The notes under the pieces were generated by a model. That model had not been told where the DNA came from. It did no database searches and was given only the letters and a program-made list of their open reading frames with translations. A stretch of 64,000 nt of DNA, taken from NCBI GenBank assembly GCA_936450465.1, contig OW388293.1, positions 40,630,982 to 40,694,981 on the forward strand. The letters are read 5' to 3'. Positions 43,382 through 56,209 of the stretch are shown here, one piece after another; position 1 is the first letter of the stretch, and each line of letters starts with the position of its first letter. A program made the translations under genes and the position numbers. Source of the stretch: Gibbula magus. Lineage: Eukaryota > Mollusca > Gastropoda > Trochida > Trochidae.

Positions 43382-43935
43382 AGGTGTGGCAGGTGTGGCC
43401 GTTGTGGTGAACAGCTGAGAGAAAGAGAATACGCATTCACTTTTGTAAGAACCATGTGCCGCTGGACCAGTCTGCATATTACTGCATGTGCACGCTTGGC
43501 AATTTCTGTTCTGAAGTCAAGGACGACCTGGAGAAGCATGTCTGGGGTTACCAGGAACATATTGACCGAGTCAAACGGCTGGAGGACCAGGGGGAGGACT
43601 TTGCCCGGTCCACTATCTGAGGGCCACCACGTCTCCCTATCAAGTGACGGACAGTGACATAATCAAATTATCACCTGAGGATTCAGCGAGAGTATGAGCT
43701 TGGAGAACAAAGAAGTCGTCAACGTCGTCAGAGCTGCCTGCCGATGTTACACCAAGCAACACAGTATCCAGCTGTCAGCCGGTTGGAGTATGTCAGCGCA
43801 GAGTCCGGTCAGGATAGTGGAGATAGCCCAGTCCTCGTCTGTGGCTTCCAGCGATGTGCCTGGAGCAGTGGAGCCAGCCCGTACGGAGGATAGATCAAAC
43901 CATTCTGTGCTTGATATTTCCAACAGCGCTGGATA
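43382..43935 (+). pseudogene. Degraded ORF with a Cys/His-rich segment
   Basis: In shifting frames the + strand reads RCGRCGRCGEQLREREY, then IHFCKNHVPLDQSAYYCMCT followed by CSEVKDDLEKHVWGYQEHID. A Ser/Gln-rich tail follows (LPMLHQATQYPAVSRLEYV). The region is more GC-rich than its surroundings. The Cys/His spacing resembles a zinc-binding module, as in some transposon-encoded proteins, but I cannot assign a family. Stops and frameshifts make it a relic, or spliced coding sequence that I have not resolved. Confidence 0.4.
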
Positions 43936-44039
43936 AGACCAAATCATGTCGGATTTTTCCAACTGTGAAAAATCAAGCAAGGTTGGATCACGTGGTGCAA
44001 GGCTATAAATACGAGTGTCGTTTGTTCATCTTTGGCAAA

Positions 44040-44456
44040 TACCGTATTTCCTCTAATATAGGGACCGGGCCTCAAATAGGAGCCGCGCCTCTAATATAGC
44101 AGCCAAGGGGTAAAGGTACCCAAAGGTGAATAAGAGCCGGGCCTCCAATAAGGGCCAGGCCTCTAATAGGGGCCCGGTTTATATCGCATTAATAATCACA
44201 CCCTACTTGACATATTTCCCATATATGTTCCCAGACAATAAGAGAGTTAAACTACCACGCTAAATTCGGTTTATTTCAAACGACGACGAAGTCGTGTTAT
44301 TTTAAGAGGTTATCAGATGTTATCACATGTAGCCTATTGGTCAAACCCACAAATACAATAAGGACCGGGTCTCAAATAAGAGCCGGGCCTCCAATAAGCG
44401 CCGGGGGGTAAGAGCCCTTACATGTTAATAAAGGCCCTATTAGAGGAAATACGGTA
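44040..44456. mobile_element. MITE, 417 bp, TACCGTATTTCCTCTAATA termini
   Basis: Perfect 19-bp terminal inverted repeats TACCGTATTTCCTCTAATA start and end the element. Subterminal direct and inverted copies of CCGGGCCTC(C/A)AATA follow. The outer TA may be the target duplication, as for Tc1/mariner-type elements. It has no coding capacity. Confidence 0.85.
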
Positions 44457-45059
44457 GATTAGTTAAGAATTGTCATAGTCGTTAAAGTTTTACAGAAGTG
44501 TTCCGGGAAGTTATTGTTACAATTTCAATTAAATTGCAGACTGAAAGAGGTTCAGTGTGCGAGAGCATCATTATGTAATAAAGTGAATATTATTACATAG
44601 GGTACTCAGTAGTTGTGGTGATCATATGAGTGTTGACATATTACAGGAAAGTGTCTGTGATATGTGATTAATTATTGATTTATTACAGCATAACTTCTGT
44701 GATATTTGGATTTAATCATAATATTATCTTTTAAGTTGAGATAAAATAAGTAATTCTCTTGTGAAGTATTGAGAAGAGAGAATAGTGTTGTGAAGGCCTG
44801 TATCTCTATACTGCATAAATAAATTCATGCAAATCTATCATAATTGACTGAATATATTTGATGTATCAGTTATACTTTCTGTGAAGTCAGTGCTGTATAC
44901 AAATTCTTGTTCACGCTGTGATAGATATCTGTTGATCATAAAGTTGATTGCTGGTTGTTGTTGAGATCAACCTTCATATCGTCAATATGCTATCTCTGCT
45001 ATCATCAAAATGGTAGTTTTCGGTAGCAGTCGGTACTTCGCGATAAAGTAACACCATTT

Positions 45060-45540
45060 AGAACGTTTGCAATATTTGACCCCAAACAACACAATGGATG
45101 TACCTTTAATACCCATAAACATTTAGGATTGACCTTCAAATCAAGCGGTAATTATAACTGGCGTTCTCACATAGAAAACATAATTTCAAAGGAAAGCCCG
45201 ATGTTAAACTGTCTGCGGAGTGACAAATACCGACGACATACTTTGCATGTACTTTATAATTCTTATATCCTTCCTCTATTTAATTATTGTGATCACATAT
45301 TTGATAAGTGTACAACATATTGTGACGACCATGTGAAATAGTCTCTTGTCCGGATGGCTAATATCTAATCTTTCTCAGTTCATTCATTTCAAGGCAAAAG
45401 ATGACCAACAAAGTATTAACGATCAACAATTATTTTATTCAACATATAACAAGCAAAAACTCAACAGATTATACTTTCTTAAAGGATTTCAAAACCCCAT
45501 TTTATGTTATTTTACTTCAAAATGGTGATGTATTCAAATT
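45060..45540 (+). pseudogene. LINE reverse transcriptase C-terminal relic
   Basis: The + strand reads HKHLGLTFKSSGNYNWRSHI, then ENIISKESPMLNCLRSDKY and LHVLYNSYILPLFNYCDHIF followed by DKCT. The HLG, WxxHI, LR-xKY and LYxSYIxPLxxYxD motif order is the thumb region after the catalytic domain of Jockey/CR1-type reverse transcriptases. A stop ends the frame at 45341, and only scattered fragments follow. Confidence 0.78.
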
Positions 45541-45621
45541 GTAAACACAAGCCGTCATGTTTTTACGTCACTTTTGCAAACCCGCGCTGACACTAGTGCG
45601 GTCCGCAGCAAACCAGTGCCG

Positions 45622-45830
45622 TGTTCAAGATAGGTTTAAAAGTAATCGCTCATTGAGCGATTACTTTGAAACCTATCTTGAACGCGATTGCTCAATGTAG
45701 CGCTACGTAGCAAGGCGAGCAAACTTTGAGGAATTTGCACTGTGTCGTTCAAGAGAGAAGAAGCGCTCATTGAGCGCTACATTGAGCGCTACATTGAGCG
45801 CTACATTGAGCAATTGAAGCGCTCGCTGCT
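45622..45830. repeat. Palindrome plus 12-bp GAGCGCTACATT repeats
   Basis: GTTCAAGATAGGTTT...AGTAATCGCTCA is mirrored by TGAGCGATTACTTTGAAACC...TTGAAC at 45622-45682. After about 70 bp, GAGCGCTACATT occurs three times in tandem (about 45771-45806), with GAAGCGCTC at both edges. The tandem reads YIERYIERYIE in one frame, but this is not a gene. Confidence 0.75.
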
Positions 45831-46339
45831 ATTGAACGGGGCGCCGGCCTTCTCGTATGCAAAAAGATCGGCAGCTTTCGGCACCTTCCGTATCGGCGAC
45901 TGTTCGCGAGAATTTGCAGTGATCGGGGGTGCACGCCGTGAATGTAAACATAAGTTAGGTGTTATTGGCTAAATAAGTGTAATTTCTTTGTAATTTTAAC
46001 AGTTTGAGAATGTTAAGGTTATGGTGATTATTTCCAGAAAGTTTTAAGTTGCTAGCATGAAAATGAGGAAAGTTATCAGTAATAATCGGCAAAACTCGTT
46101 TTTTCAAGGAGACAAATTCGAAGTTTAAATTAAATGTAGTTATATTTTCCTTTCCAGATGATATCTAATTAAACATTAATGATAATACATTATTGCGAAA
46201 AGTTGAAAACATTCAGTTGAAAATTAACAAAGTTATTGGACACAATGTAAAAATGATATTTAGTGCAGTGATCGTTGAGGACAGTGAACTTGGAATTCAG
46301 TGATCGGAAATTTGGATAATGCAGTGATCGGATTTTGTA

Positions 46340-47290
46340 AAATAAAAATGGCTGGCAATCCCACAAAGCAGACGAATCCTATAGGGAGGTGGAATCCCAG
46401 ATAATGCCTCACAAACGTTTGGGCATCAGGCAATCACACTAGTATAACTGAACATTGAGCAGATGTTGCCAATCTTTTCAAATGACAACAAACAACGCTT
46501 GCTCTTTTGACTTAAAATATATATATTTATTGTTTATCGTCTCAATACGAAAAGAGTAGAAGACAATCTGTATATATTCAAGACGTATTAAGGAAATGAG
46601 CACAATGTACCTTACAGTGTTAATTTTTCATAGACAACTTTGAATAACAGAATTTGAAATTAACTACATATTGCAGATTGTTATGTTAAAACAGTTTGAA
46701 ACATAAAACTATTCATTGGTATTGAAAGATTTGAAATAGCATGTGATTGACATGACACTTTACATTCAATGTATACCTCAAATCTGTTAAGTGGCAACTA
46801 TGAATGACAGAATATGGAATTGAATAATATTGTAATAATACTTTGTTGTTGAAATCATTTTAAAACATAGAGCTGATAATATGAATTGAAATATATAATG
46901 TGCATATGATCTACGAGATAGAACAAATGCTATGGATGATCAACTTCTCTATTCCATATATCGGACGTTTCGGCGTGGATATATATCAACACCGTAATAT
47001 CAAGGAAGTGATGCGCATCATTTGAATAAATATAATTTATTAATATAAGGGCTATTGTTTCTATTCTCCTTTTTCAAATCATATGTATCATTTGCTTGCT
47101 AACCATGTTAGAATTTACACTATATCCGCTATCTATCGTCTTCAAAATGGCTTTAAAAAAGGTGATAAACTAGTTTAAAAACTTAAAATTATTACTAAAC
47201 TTGTAACCTTCAAATTGTTTCTGTGGCAGTTTTTAATCAGACATTTTTTTAATCATCTCTTCATCTGATAAAAATATTTCTTCCCAAATA
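46340..47290. other. Interior of the large structure, nothing recognised
   Basis: AT-rich sequence with a foldback-family phrase at 46940-46990 (GATCAACTTCTCTATTCCAT, GGACGTTTCGGCG). No coding frame is supported. Confidence 0.45.
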
Positions 47291-47294
47291 CTTA

Positions 47295-50200
47295 TAGTGG
47301 AGTCCCTTAGTGTCAAAATTGAAAAAAATTGGCTTAAAGTATGAAACTTGGCATGAATGATCATTAGGCATGTAGATATTCATTTTGCCTAGGATCCAAA
47401 TTTTTGGACCGCGGGAACCTGGTTACGTGACCTTAAATCCAAAATGGCCGCCAAATTTTCGTGAAAATCAGTTCTAAGCTAAATAAATAATTATATGCAT
47501 GAATTTAGTCAGATTTTTTATATATTTTAAATGAATGTCTACATAATACATGTACTTAAGCATACAAAATCCCTTATTTGGTTTATTTTATTGCATATTT
47601 TGTAGTTAAAAAGTCAAAATTTAAGTTTTAAAAATATTTTGGTTGAAGTTTTTAATTGTTTTTTTTCTCTCACTTTGTCTGATCTATGAACTTTCTTGAA
47701 TGTTATGTTGGACATGCTGATACACAATGTGGGACATACGAAGTTTGTTTATACAATATCTAATATGTATTTATTTAATATGTACAGTTATTTTCCCATG
47801 TTTAAATTTGAAAGTCAACACCTGAATTTGCTTTGCCTCAATTACCTAAAATCCAAAATGGCAGCCAAATTTCCATTAGTTAATACAATATAAATCAATA
47901 TTATTATATTATTCCATAATAAAGAATTCAATACATTTACTTAAGACACCCTTTCAATATTTAATTAATATGTACATATCAAATACATAAAATAATGCTT
48001 TTACAATGTCTAGTTTGTGACAATGTCCACTATTTAAGTGCATATAGTGCATATTTGTTAAAATGTTTAGGTTTTTTTATTAAAATTTTGGCTGAGATTT
48101 TTGGGTTCTACTTCGAAGGATTGATGCAAATTATTGTATTTGGGTCATGTTGATATAGAATTTGAAATGTTACACGTTTAGTATTTGCAGAAACGGTAGG
48201 CCTAAAATTCTAAAACTTAGATTTAGAAGTCAACACCTTTGTATTGTTTCCATAGCAACATGTGATTTAGTAGGAAGACAACTAGGCTGAGCAGCGACAT
48301 GATATTTTATTTCAAGGTTATCATCATTATGTCAGATGTCATATATAAGAATTGTGAATTGTTCAATTAAATAAAACTGGAAAGGTAAGGGTCTGTCATG
48401 GTAAAGGTTAAGGCCAAGCACACATGTACAAATAAACGCTTAAAGAAACATTGAGTATATTGTTGGAGTCACATATGCCAAACGTTATCAATAGTAATTT
48501 AATAGTCAAATGTCATTTAGATATTTGTATTAAGAAGTAAGTACTGAAATTTGCTGAAAATCATTTTAATGCTAACCAGTTCTGTACAGTGACAATATAA
48601 ATATGAACAAATGTGATTGACAACCAGACATTGTATGTCGACTGGTGCGCACCAATTAGTCAAACGTAATTTTGGAAACTTTTCTATAGCAGGTACAAAG
48701 ACAAACTTCGGTTGATACTGGTCAATAGTAACTGGTGTACATTTACTGTGCTTTTTCGCTCTCGAATGCTCGAGACATGAGAACGTGCCCATTTTTTAAA
48801 GACACATCTCACACCAGATTGTCAATTACTTTTCATCCTTGTACAACGCTCTGAGCAGAACACATATGGATAAAGCGCTATATAAATACTTATTTATTAT
48901 TTATCAATAATTGGGACCTGTAATTTCATCTTTTGAACAGGTTCGCGGTTTGTGCTTAATTTTCATTAGAAACATGTAATTGTCATATATTTGGTATTTG
49001 GGGATGAATGACAAAGGATTGCAATAATGTAACATCAATAAGATTTGGTCTGAGCAGATTATTAAATTTATTGAAAAACTTAGATGTTTATAACATTTTC
49101 TCTGTATGTATATATACAGTTTATGCCATTCACATGGCTAAGCTTACAAATATTGTAGAAAACACATCTTTTTTATTGTGAATATACACATTGTTTCAGA
49201 GTGTATGCCTACTTCTTCAACAGATGGTTCACATATGTTTAGAACAAAACGGTTGTTATCCAGAAATCTTGCTTTCTGAAAACATTAATAAACACTACTC
49301 ATATTAATTGAAAAGTTATCTCATAAGAGCTATATTCGACATATATCTAAACACTGTACTTGTACGGGTGTTTACTTACAGCAGACAGTCTCTGAACATA
49401 ACACTTAACTACTTTAGAAGAGGTCTAGCGACTTTGAAAAGGACATGGCTTGTATATTGCCTAAAACGAATTAATATGTTCTTCCTTTAAATCGATCCAT
49501 TTATTCGAGAGTTGTTTCACTTCACCAATTATATCTATATATATGCGCTCATAACAAGTGCGGTTTGATTTCAGGTAGAACATTTAACAAGTTCGAGTTA
49601 TGCTGCAGAGACCCTAATCAATCTCATACTCCTCCTCTATTCGAGAGAAAATAAAGTGTCACCGACTTATACCAACTTTAAAGTTTAAGATTTTAACTAT
49701 GTTTATACTTTTTGCATAGGCCGTTGTCAATAGTATTGTCTAATGACTTTTAAAATGTTCGACTTCTTCATAAGCCTCAGCTGCTTCACACCCTAAACTA
49801 CGGTAGGCGTTACAGGGAACCAATCCTGAAAACTTCCAAAGAACCATAATTTGGGGAATATGACCTTTGTTGGATTTGTAAATTTAATTACTTACTCCTG
49901 AAAATTAGGACGTAGCAGTGGTGTACTCCTTTGATTAATATGATATATTCATTGGATAAAATAGCTATGTATAATAAATAGGGAAAATAGAGTAATTTAG
50001 TGACAGTACATCCAAGGCTGCCAAGCTTGTAGCTCGGTAATTTAACATTAAGATACAGACCTCTTGTGTATTGTATGTAGAATGGGATGTGTTACTGGGG
50101 AGACAGGGTCACTGAGGGGGCCAATAGGGTTGGGTGGGTTGAGAATACAACTGATTTGTTTGCTATTCATATTTATGCAATTTTCACATAATTTTAAACA

Positions 50201-51780
50201 ATTTATCAGTTTAGATTACTTTATCAATATGTATATCTTAGATCATAAATATATTTTGAAATACTACAGTTGGTAACCCTAATTAGATTTGCCTAAACAA
50301 TGCATTAGGGCTCTAAAATAACAGTAGATAGTTGTCTCTGTAGCTCATCAGGTATTATTGTTTAGACAGTCAATACATTTACAATTTATATTCCACATTG
50401 GTCAATATGTGTCTACACACAAAATTCAAAACCTTTACAATCTAAGAAAGAAGTAAACAGATATTTTTTAGGGTGTGATGTTTAGTATATTGGCCTGTAT
50501 CAATGAACTAGATGGGCTAATTATGTATCGCCTTTGGGGAAGTATTTTCAATAGAGGGCTCTTATTTGGGTTATGTGGTTACTTTGATTTAAAAACAACA
50601 ATATTGTCGGTAATTTCCATCCATTAATGTATGCTAATGGTGCAACCAACAGTATTACACTGGTTTAACTAAACTGTCATATATGGTGCTATAGATGGTC
50701 ACCTCAAACGCAACATTCTTCACTAAATATATATGTATACCATCCAGAGGCCTACTTCTGGTGAAAAGAGGAACATTTTGGCACAAGTCTCCAGCCAAAG
50801 GCTACACCATTTCTTAACTTATGTCTCAGTGCATACAGGAATTCACCCATCAGACTCGCAGATTGTCCAGCCATGAAGCGTGTCATTGTCGTTGAACTTC
50901 ATTGAAAGTGATCGACTGAGTTGTATACAGATCAAGAGTAACAACAACACACTCCAACACATAAAAGTGAAAATACATCATTAAGGTTTAGGATAGCTTA
51001 ACCAAGACCAACATTTAGTCAATTCTTGTGCGTCATCAATATGTTACATATGAGTTTTCGTCGATCAGTCATTGCTTCTTACAACATGGTGACACTACAA
51101 TTGATCTTGACTATTGTCAAGATTGACCATGACCATGACCTGACCCATTGAATTTTCCTCAACATATAAAATACATTGAATTTGTTTGAAAAAGATATAT
51201 CTATAAAAAATATACCGATGTCGGTGATCATACAAGTTGCTTTAGAAACAGAAAAAAATCAGGTGTTGACTTTTAAACATAAAATTCATAAATTAAGTGT
51301 ACATATTAAATAATATATATCAGATATCGTATAAATAAACTTCTAATATTGTGTATCAGCATGTCCAACATGCAAGAATGTTCATAGATTAGACAAAGTA
51401 AAGAACAAATAAAAAGCTACAGCCGAAAATCTATAAAAACTTAAATTTTGACTTTCTAACTACAAAATATGCAATAAAATAAACCAAATAAGGGATTTTG
51501 TATGTTTAAGTACATGTATTCTGTAGACATTCATTTAACATATGTAAAAAATGTGACTAAATTCATGCATATAATTATTTATTTAGCTTAAAACTGATTT
51601 TCACGAAAATTTGGCGGCCATTTTGGATTTTAGGTCACGTGACCAGGTTCCCGCGGTCCAAAAATTTGGATCCTAGGCAAAATGAATATCTACATGCCTA
51701 ATGATCATTCATGCCAAGTTTCATACTTTAAGCCAATTTTTTTCAATTTGCCCCAAATTTGACGCTAAGGTACTCCACTA
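47295..51780. mobile_element. Nested 4.5-kb DNA element, TAGTGGAGT termini, TTA flanks
   Basis: Inverted arms of about 350 bp (47295-47643 and about 51420-51780) start TAGTGGAGTCCCTTAG and the complement of TAGTGGAGTACCTTAG. They include GGATCCAAATTTTTGGACCG and AAAATGGCCGCCAAATTTTC. TTA lies outside both ends (47292-47294, 51781-51783), compatible with a PIF/Harbinger-type 3-bp duplication. The interior has no transposase ORF. It lies inside the 45898-52843 structure. Confidence 0.78.
48820..48905 (+). repeat. LINE/SINE 3' tail-like sequence
   Basis: CTTGTACAACGCTCTGAGC, then GATAAAGCGCTATATAAATA and a TTATT run, resembles the 3' ends of L2-like LINEs and their SINE parasites as I recall them. 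No upstream body is recognisable. Confidence 0.45.
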
Positions 51781-53513
51781 TTAGGATATGTCAAGAACAA
51801 AAATGTCCAATGTCAAAAAGGTCCCATCGAGTCATTGTGATGCATTACAATGTGAATCTTATGTACGGAAACAAGCACAGTTTGGTTCTTTTCTCACCAT
51901 ATAGCGCATAAACAATCTTATAACCTTTGCATGTCGAGATTTTCAGTCACATGATAAACATTTAAAACAATTAAACTGATTTACGTGTATACTTTATCAG
52001 GAAAGCTAGGTCATGACACGTTTTACTTTTACCTTACATATATCACAACAACAACAAAGATGATCTATATTTGAAAACCTTTCCACAGTTACCTCATTCG
52101 TAATCTTTTAGTGAGTGCTTTTAAAGCACATGGCTTTTCAACTCCTTCTTCGAAGGGCACGCTAATCCAGAAGTTTTGCACAGCAGGATTTTCGAGGGGA
52201 TCAAGACAACGTTTCGAGGGAGGCACCATATTGTGCTTATATTGAAAAATGCGAGCACATTTAGACATTTTCGGATTTTTTTATCCGATCCTATGGTCAC
52301 AAAGCTTAAGTTCTAACGATCTACTTTCTCTTCAGAAAACTCCATGAGGATGTGAGCCAAGGTGAGGATACTGTACACTACCGATCACTGCAAAACAAAA
52401 TTACGATCACTGCAGGCATGTACAGAGGTTGTACAGTCATTCGCACCGATCAAGTCACTCAGGGTTACTTTTTGGCTGATTTAATGAATAAGATGCACTC
52501 AATTGAGCAGAAACTTTACATTTACTTTGAAAAGTGAAACATTAACAATATCTGATTCTTAAAAATCTTTCAGATAAAACAATTGAAAAATGATCTGCAA
52601 ATTTGTCTCCTTGAAAAACATGTTGTGCCGATTATCACCGATAACTTTCCTCATTTTCATGCTAGCAACTTAAAACTTTCTGGAAATAATCAACATAACC
52701 TTAACATTCGTAAAATATTAAAATTTAAAGGAAATTGCGCGCATTTAGCAAATAGTGAACTGTTTTTTAACACCGAACTTCTGTTTACATTCACGACGTG
52801 CACCCGATCACTGCAAATTCTCGCGAACAGTCCCCGATCACTGCACCTCTGCAGAACAGGACGTTCCAGGGGGTGGTAATGTGACGTGATAGTGGTCCGT
52901 CAATCTCGCCTCAGTGCGAGTCACTGCAGTTGGCCTATGTCAAACCTGTTAAGAAACACTCACTTGGTTGGTTCACTCGTGGCGCCTTGTATCATATTAG
53001 TAACATATGTCTATGACATTGAACTAATGTTGGAGTTATTCAACCATTTTTTCAACGTATTGTTTTAGACACGAGTCAAGAGCAAATATCCGTCAGACCG
53101 ACGTTCAAAGTAGCCTGCCTGCAGTCGGTGTTTTACCGTGCGGTGTACGATACCTGATCAACTGTTTCCAAAGATATATAATAAATGAATCATAACTGTT
53201 TATCACAATGCTGAATATTGGAAATTATGTTTTGCCCTCGATGTTATTTTCCCCAATTTCTGATCTATTTCTAGACCCGGAAACTTGCTGATTTTTCCTT
53301 ATAAAGTGCTGGATGTCTAATTGTCTACACGGTTCACCGATTCAAAGTTTTCAAAAATAAACAATGAAAAATTACTTCGGTTCAATATTTTAATTTTGTA
53401 GTCGTGTTCCACGTCGGCCCTATATCATATATTAATAGTTATGGTCAGTGACCTTATTATCGTTGCAAAATAAGTTCTGTCCATATGCTGATCTAGAATA
53501 CTTTTCCTTATAT

Positions 53514-53575
53514 TTGCAAAACGCTAAAGAAATAAAATACTTTTCCTTATGTTTGCAAAACGCTAAAGAAATAAC
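53514..53575. repeat. Short tandem duplication
   Basis: AATACTTTTCCTTAT(A/G)TTTGCAAAACGCTAAAGAAATAA occurs twice in tandem with one or two differences, a simple recent duplication of about 38-40 bp. Confidence 0.8.
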
Positions 53576-53599
53576 TAAACAAAGTGAAGCAGCATCTTA

Positions 53600-54285
53600 A
53601 AAAGTAAAACATATCAAATATAAAGTTATTTAAAGTAACAAAATTATCGATATCAAAATAACGAAAACACCTGGATAATTGACGCGTCTGTCATATTTCA
53701 GTGGAATGTTAAAAGGCTTTACATATATTCAGAGTAATCATTGCATCATCCCGTAAAACATCGTTGGTTCAGAGAATTCAGAATCACTAAAATTTACATA
53801 ATTATCAAAACCTACAGCGTGAAAACGTAGCCGTTTTGTAACACACTGTCAAAGCTTACCTGTAAAAAATGCCTTTCCCGGTAAAACTGGGGCATTATAC
53901 ATTTTGTTTAGTTTTGAAGATATTTTTTATTCATATAATATCAATGAAAATAATTTTATTTGTTTTTATGATGGTTTTATTTTGATTATAGATATTATCA
54001 AATGAAAATTTCAAATACCCCGATAATAGGGGCAATTCTGCTTCAAAACATTGCATAAACAATGGGTTTTCCATCCATGTCAAGTACAACGTTTATCCAA
54101 GTTTTCAAAAAGTCAAAGATTCTAACAGTTTTGATGGAAATGCATTAATAAAATGATACAACCTCCGAAAATATAGGGTCCACCTCCTTGGATATATCTC
54201 AACATCTCTATCGACTTCACGGTCAACGCTGTACTGTACAGAGTTATCGTTCTTCCTACGGTACTGTTGACTCGACATGACTGGT
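53600..54285. other. Intergenic, nothing recognised
   Basis: AT-rich DNA without coding frames or clear repeats before the perfect hairpin. Confidence 0.4.
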
Positions 54286-54290
54286 AGCCA

Positions 54291-54363
54291 CTCAACCTGG
54301 TTCCCTGGCCTCGTTCCGCGTGCGTGTAGCGCACGCGGAACGAGGCCAGGGAACCAGGTTGAG
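54291..54363. repeat. Perfect 34-bp-arm GC-rich hairpin
   Basis: The left arm 54291-54324 starts CTCAACCTGGTTCCCTGGCC and the right arm 54330-54363 ends GGCCAGGGAACCAGGTTGAG. They are exact complements over 34 bp around the 5-base loop TGTAG. The arms are GC-rich in an AT-rich setting. It may be a miniature foldback element; no target duplication is obvious. Confidence 0.92.
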
Positions 54364-56209
54364 ACGAATTGTTGTTCAAACTTCAGATTGGTTGACCCTC
54401 TTGACATACAAATTTGTTTCTATGCATTCTTTGTAGATTCTTCTAGTAGGTATTGCTACTTTTAACCGTTTACGTTTTAAAAAATTGACAGGTTTTTCCA
54501 AATTTCGTTATAGCACCATGCCGTCAGTCACTCGCAGTCTAGCTAAAGACGTCAGAAGCGGTAATGTAGTGGAAACGATAGGGAAAACGGAATACCGGCA
54601 TGTTCTCTTAGCTACTCGCAGTCGCGAGCGCAGCTAGGCGTGTTTTGACGGTTTGAATCATAATTTGAGATCACATCGTTGAAATCTACATATATTTATA
54701 ATGCAAAAGTGCTTCATATATGAGCAAACCATGTATCTAAAAGAAAGTGCACGTTTCAATAGCTGAAAGACTTGCGTTGAATACCTTTTTTACAGTGAGT
54801 GTAGAACAGCTGTAGAATGACTGCATAAATTTTAGTGTCAGTTGCTCTTGCTGTGAATAAGTTTAGATCGATTTATAATTCTTTAAAATAAAAACCTATG
54901 GGCGAATGTCTTCCTAACATGTTAGTTAGAGGGCATGTCGTGTTAAATGTTTCTTATTATCGTAAACTAGGTCAATCTACGTCTTTGTAAACTCACACCG
55001 CGTAACTTTCCCTTCGCTCGCATGTCAACAACTGCACACTTCCGTTTTCGTCGGACCACTAGTAGTGCATAACACATAAAAGTTCGGGATTCTTCGGCGC
55101 TCACTCGGACATCGCGACGTAGCAAGTTTGACGAAAGTGACAAAATTCTTAGCGGGGCAATGCCGTAAGATGTGATTTGTGATAAAGATATCATGTATTT
55201 GATCACAATTATTTCTGAAAGGGGTTTTGAAATCCTTTAATTAATAGATGTGTTTCTACATTTGGCATATCAATAGAATACAATGAAAGTAGTCTTTGAT
55301 AATGAAATATTCCTTAATATAATACCCAAGATCACTGATTAATAATAGTGGTTATGATGATTATTGTGAATTTCTACAAGTGAGATAATTATATTCCAAC
55401 GTGAGAAAGGTAGTGATTTCTGATCGAAAACCGTTTCTGTTTAATAACATATTTATGAAACTCGCTCGTTAAATACAAACCACTCACTCAATATGATATT
55501 AAACGGAAACGAGTTAAGTATTTTATTTATTACTCACCGATTTGAATGCCACATAATTCCACAAACTCGTGGTCAAATGGGACACATTCCATTGTGACCG
55601 CGGCGCTGACATTGTGACGTCATATTTTTGCCATTATGACGTCACGTCAATCGGCAGCACGCGATGTTATTACGCTAGGTGTGATAACACGGTAGATTTA
55701 TTAAACCACGATATCTTCAACGGGTGAGTAATAAATAAAGAATACTAACCGACGTTCCGTTTAATAACATATTTATGAAACGAGTGAGTCTTATATAAAA
55801 TCTGAATCGGAACACTGTCCGAGCCTGGTCAACTTGCCCTAATTAATTCCTTTTGATTTTGATGATGTTAACAAAACAACCACTACTTGGCTACGTTCTC
55901 TTCACATATCTACCAACCATGATCTCTAAGCGGTTATTTATAAGTAACGTGTGACAAATAACATTGATATAAATATCTTGATTTGTTCGTGTAAAAAGGG
56001 GGATAACTCTACGGTAAAGTACCTGTTATCTACGGGGTTCACACATTCCATTCCATGCGCCTCGCCATTAACGATTAGCCTACATTTGTGTTGTTTGTCC
56101 ATTGCAGGTAATTATACAATCTAATAAAATGTCCACAATTAGGTTATGTTGTCAAGATCACATTTAGATAATGTTGTAATGTTCTAGCCTAGTTAGGAGG
56201 AAAGTCTTA
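54364..56209. other. Intergenic, with a foldback-type repeat at 55.4-55.8 kb
   Basis: GTTTAATAACATATTTATGAAAC occurs at about 55439 and 55758 in direct orientation, with ATTACTCACC/GGGTGAGTAAT inverted between them. TGACGTCAT-like sites resemble those in the foldback element at 20.3-20.7 kb. At 56046-56108 the phrase CATTCCATTCCATGCGCCTC and TTTGTCCATTGCAG are shared with 63197-63278. No gene is supported. Confidence 0.5.

Larger units (their letters stand above)
45898..52843. mobile_element. Large inverted-repeat structure with mirrored CAGTGATCG motifs
   Basis: Arms of about 220-230 bp at 45898-46119 and about 52599-52832 are inverted copies (GACTGTTCGCGAGAATTTGC at the outer end, CATGAAAATGAGGAAAGTTA further in). 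CAGTGATCG occurs four times pointing inward on the left (45917, 46266, 46298, 46322) and four times as its complement on the right (52382, 52404, 52805, 52835). Subterminal repeats of this kind are typical of transposase-binding sites. The outer ends are degenerate on the left, and no transposase is seen. Confidence 0.72.
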
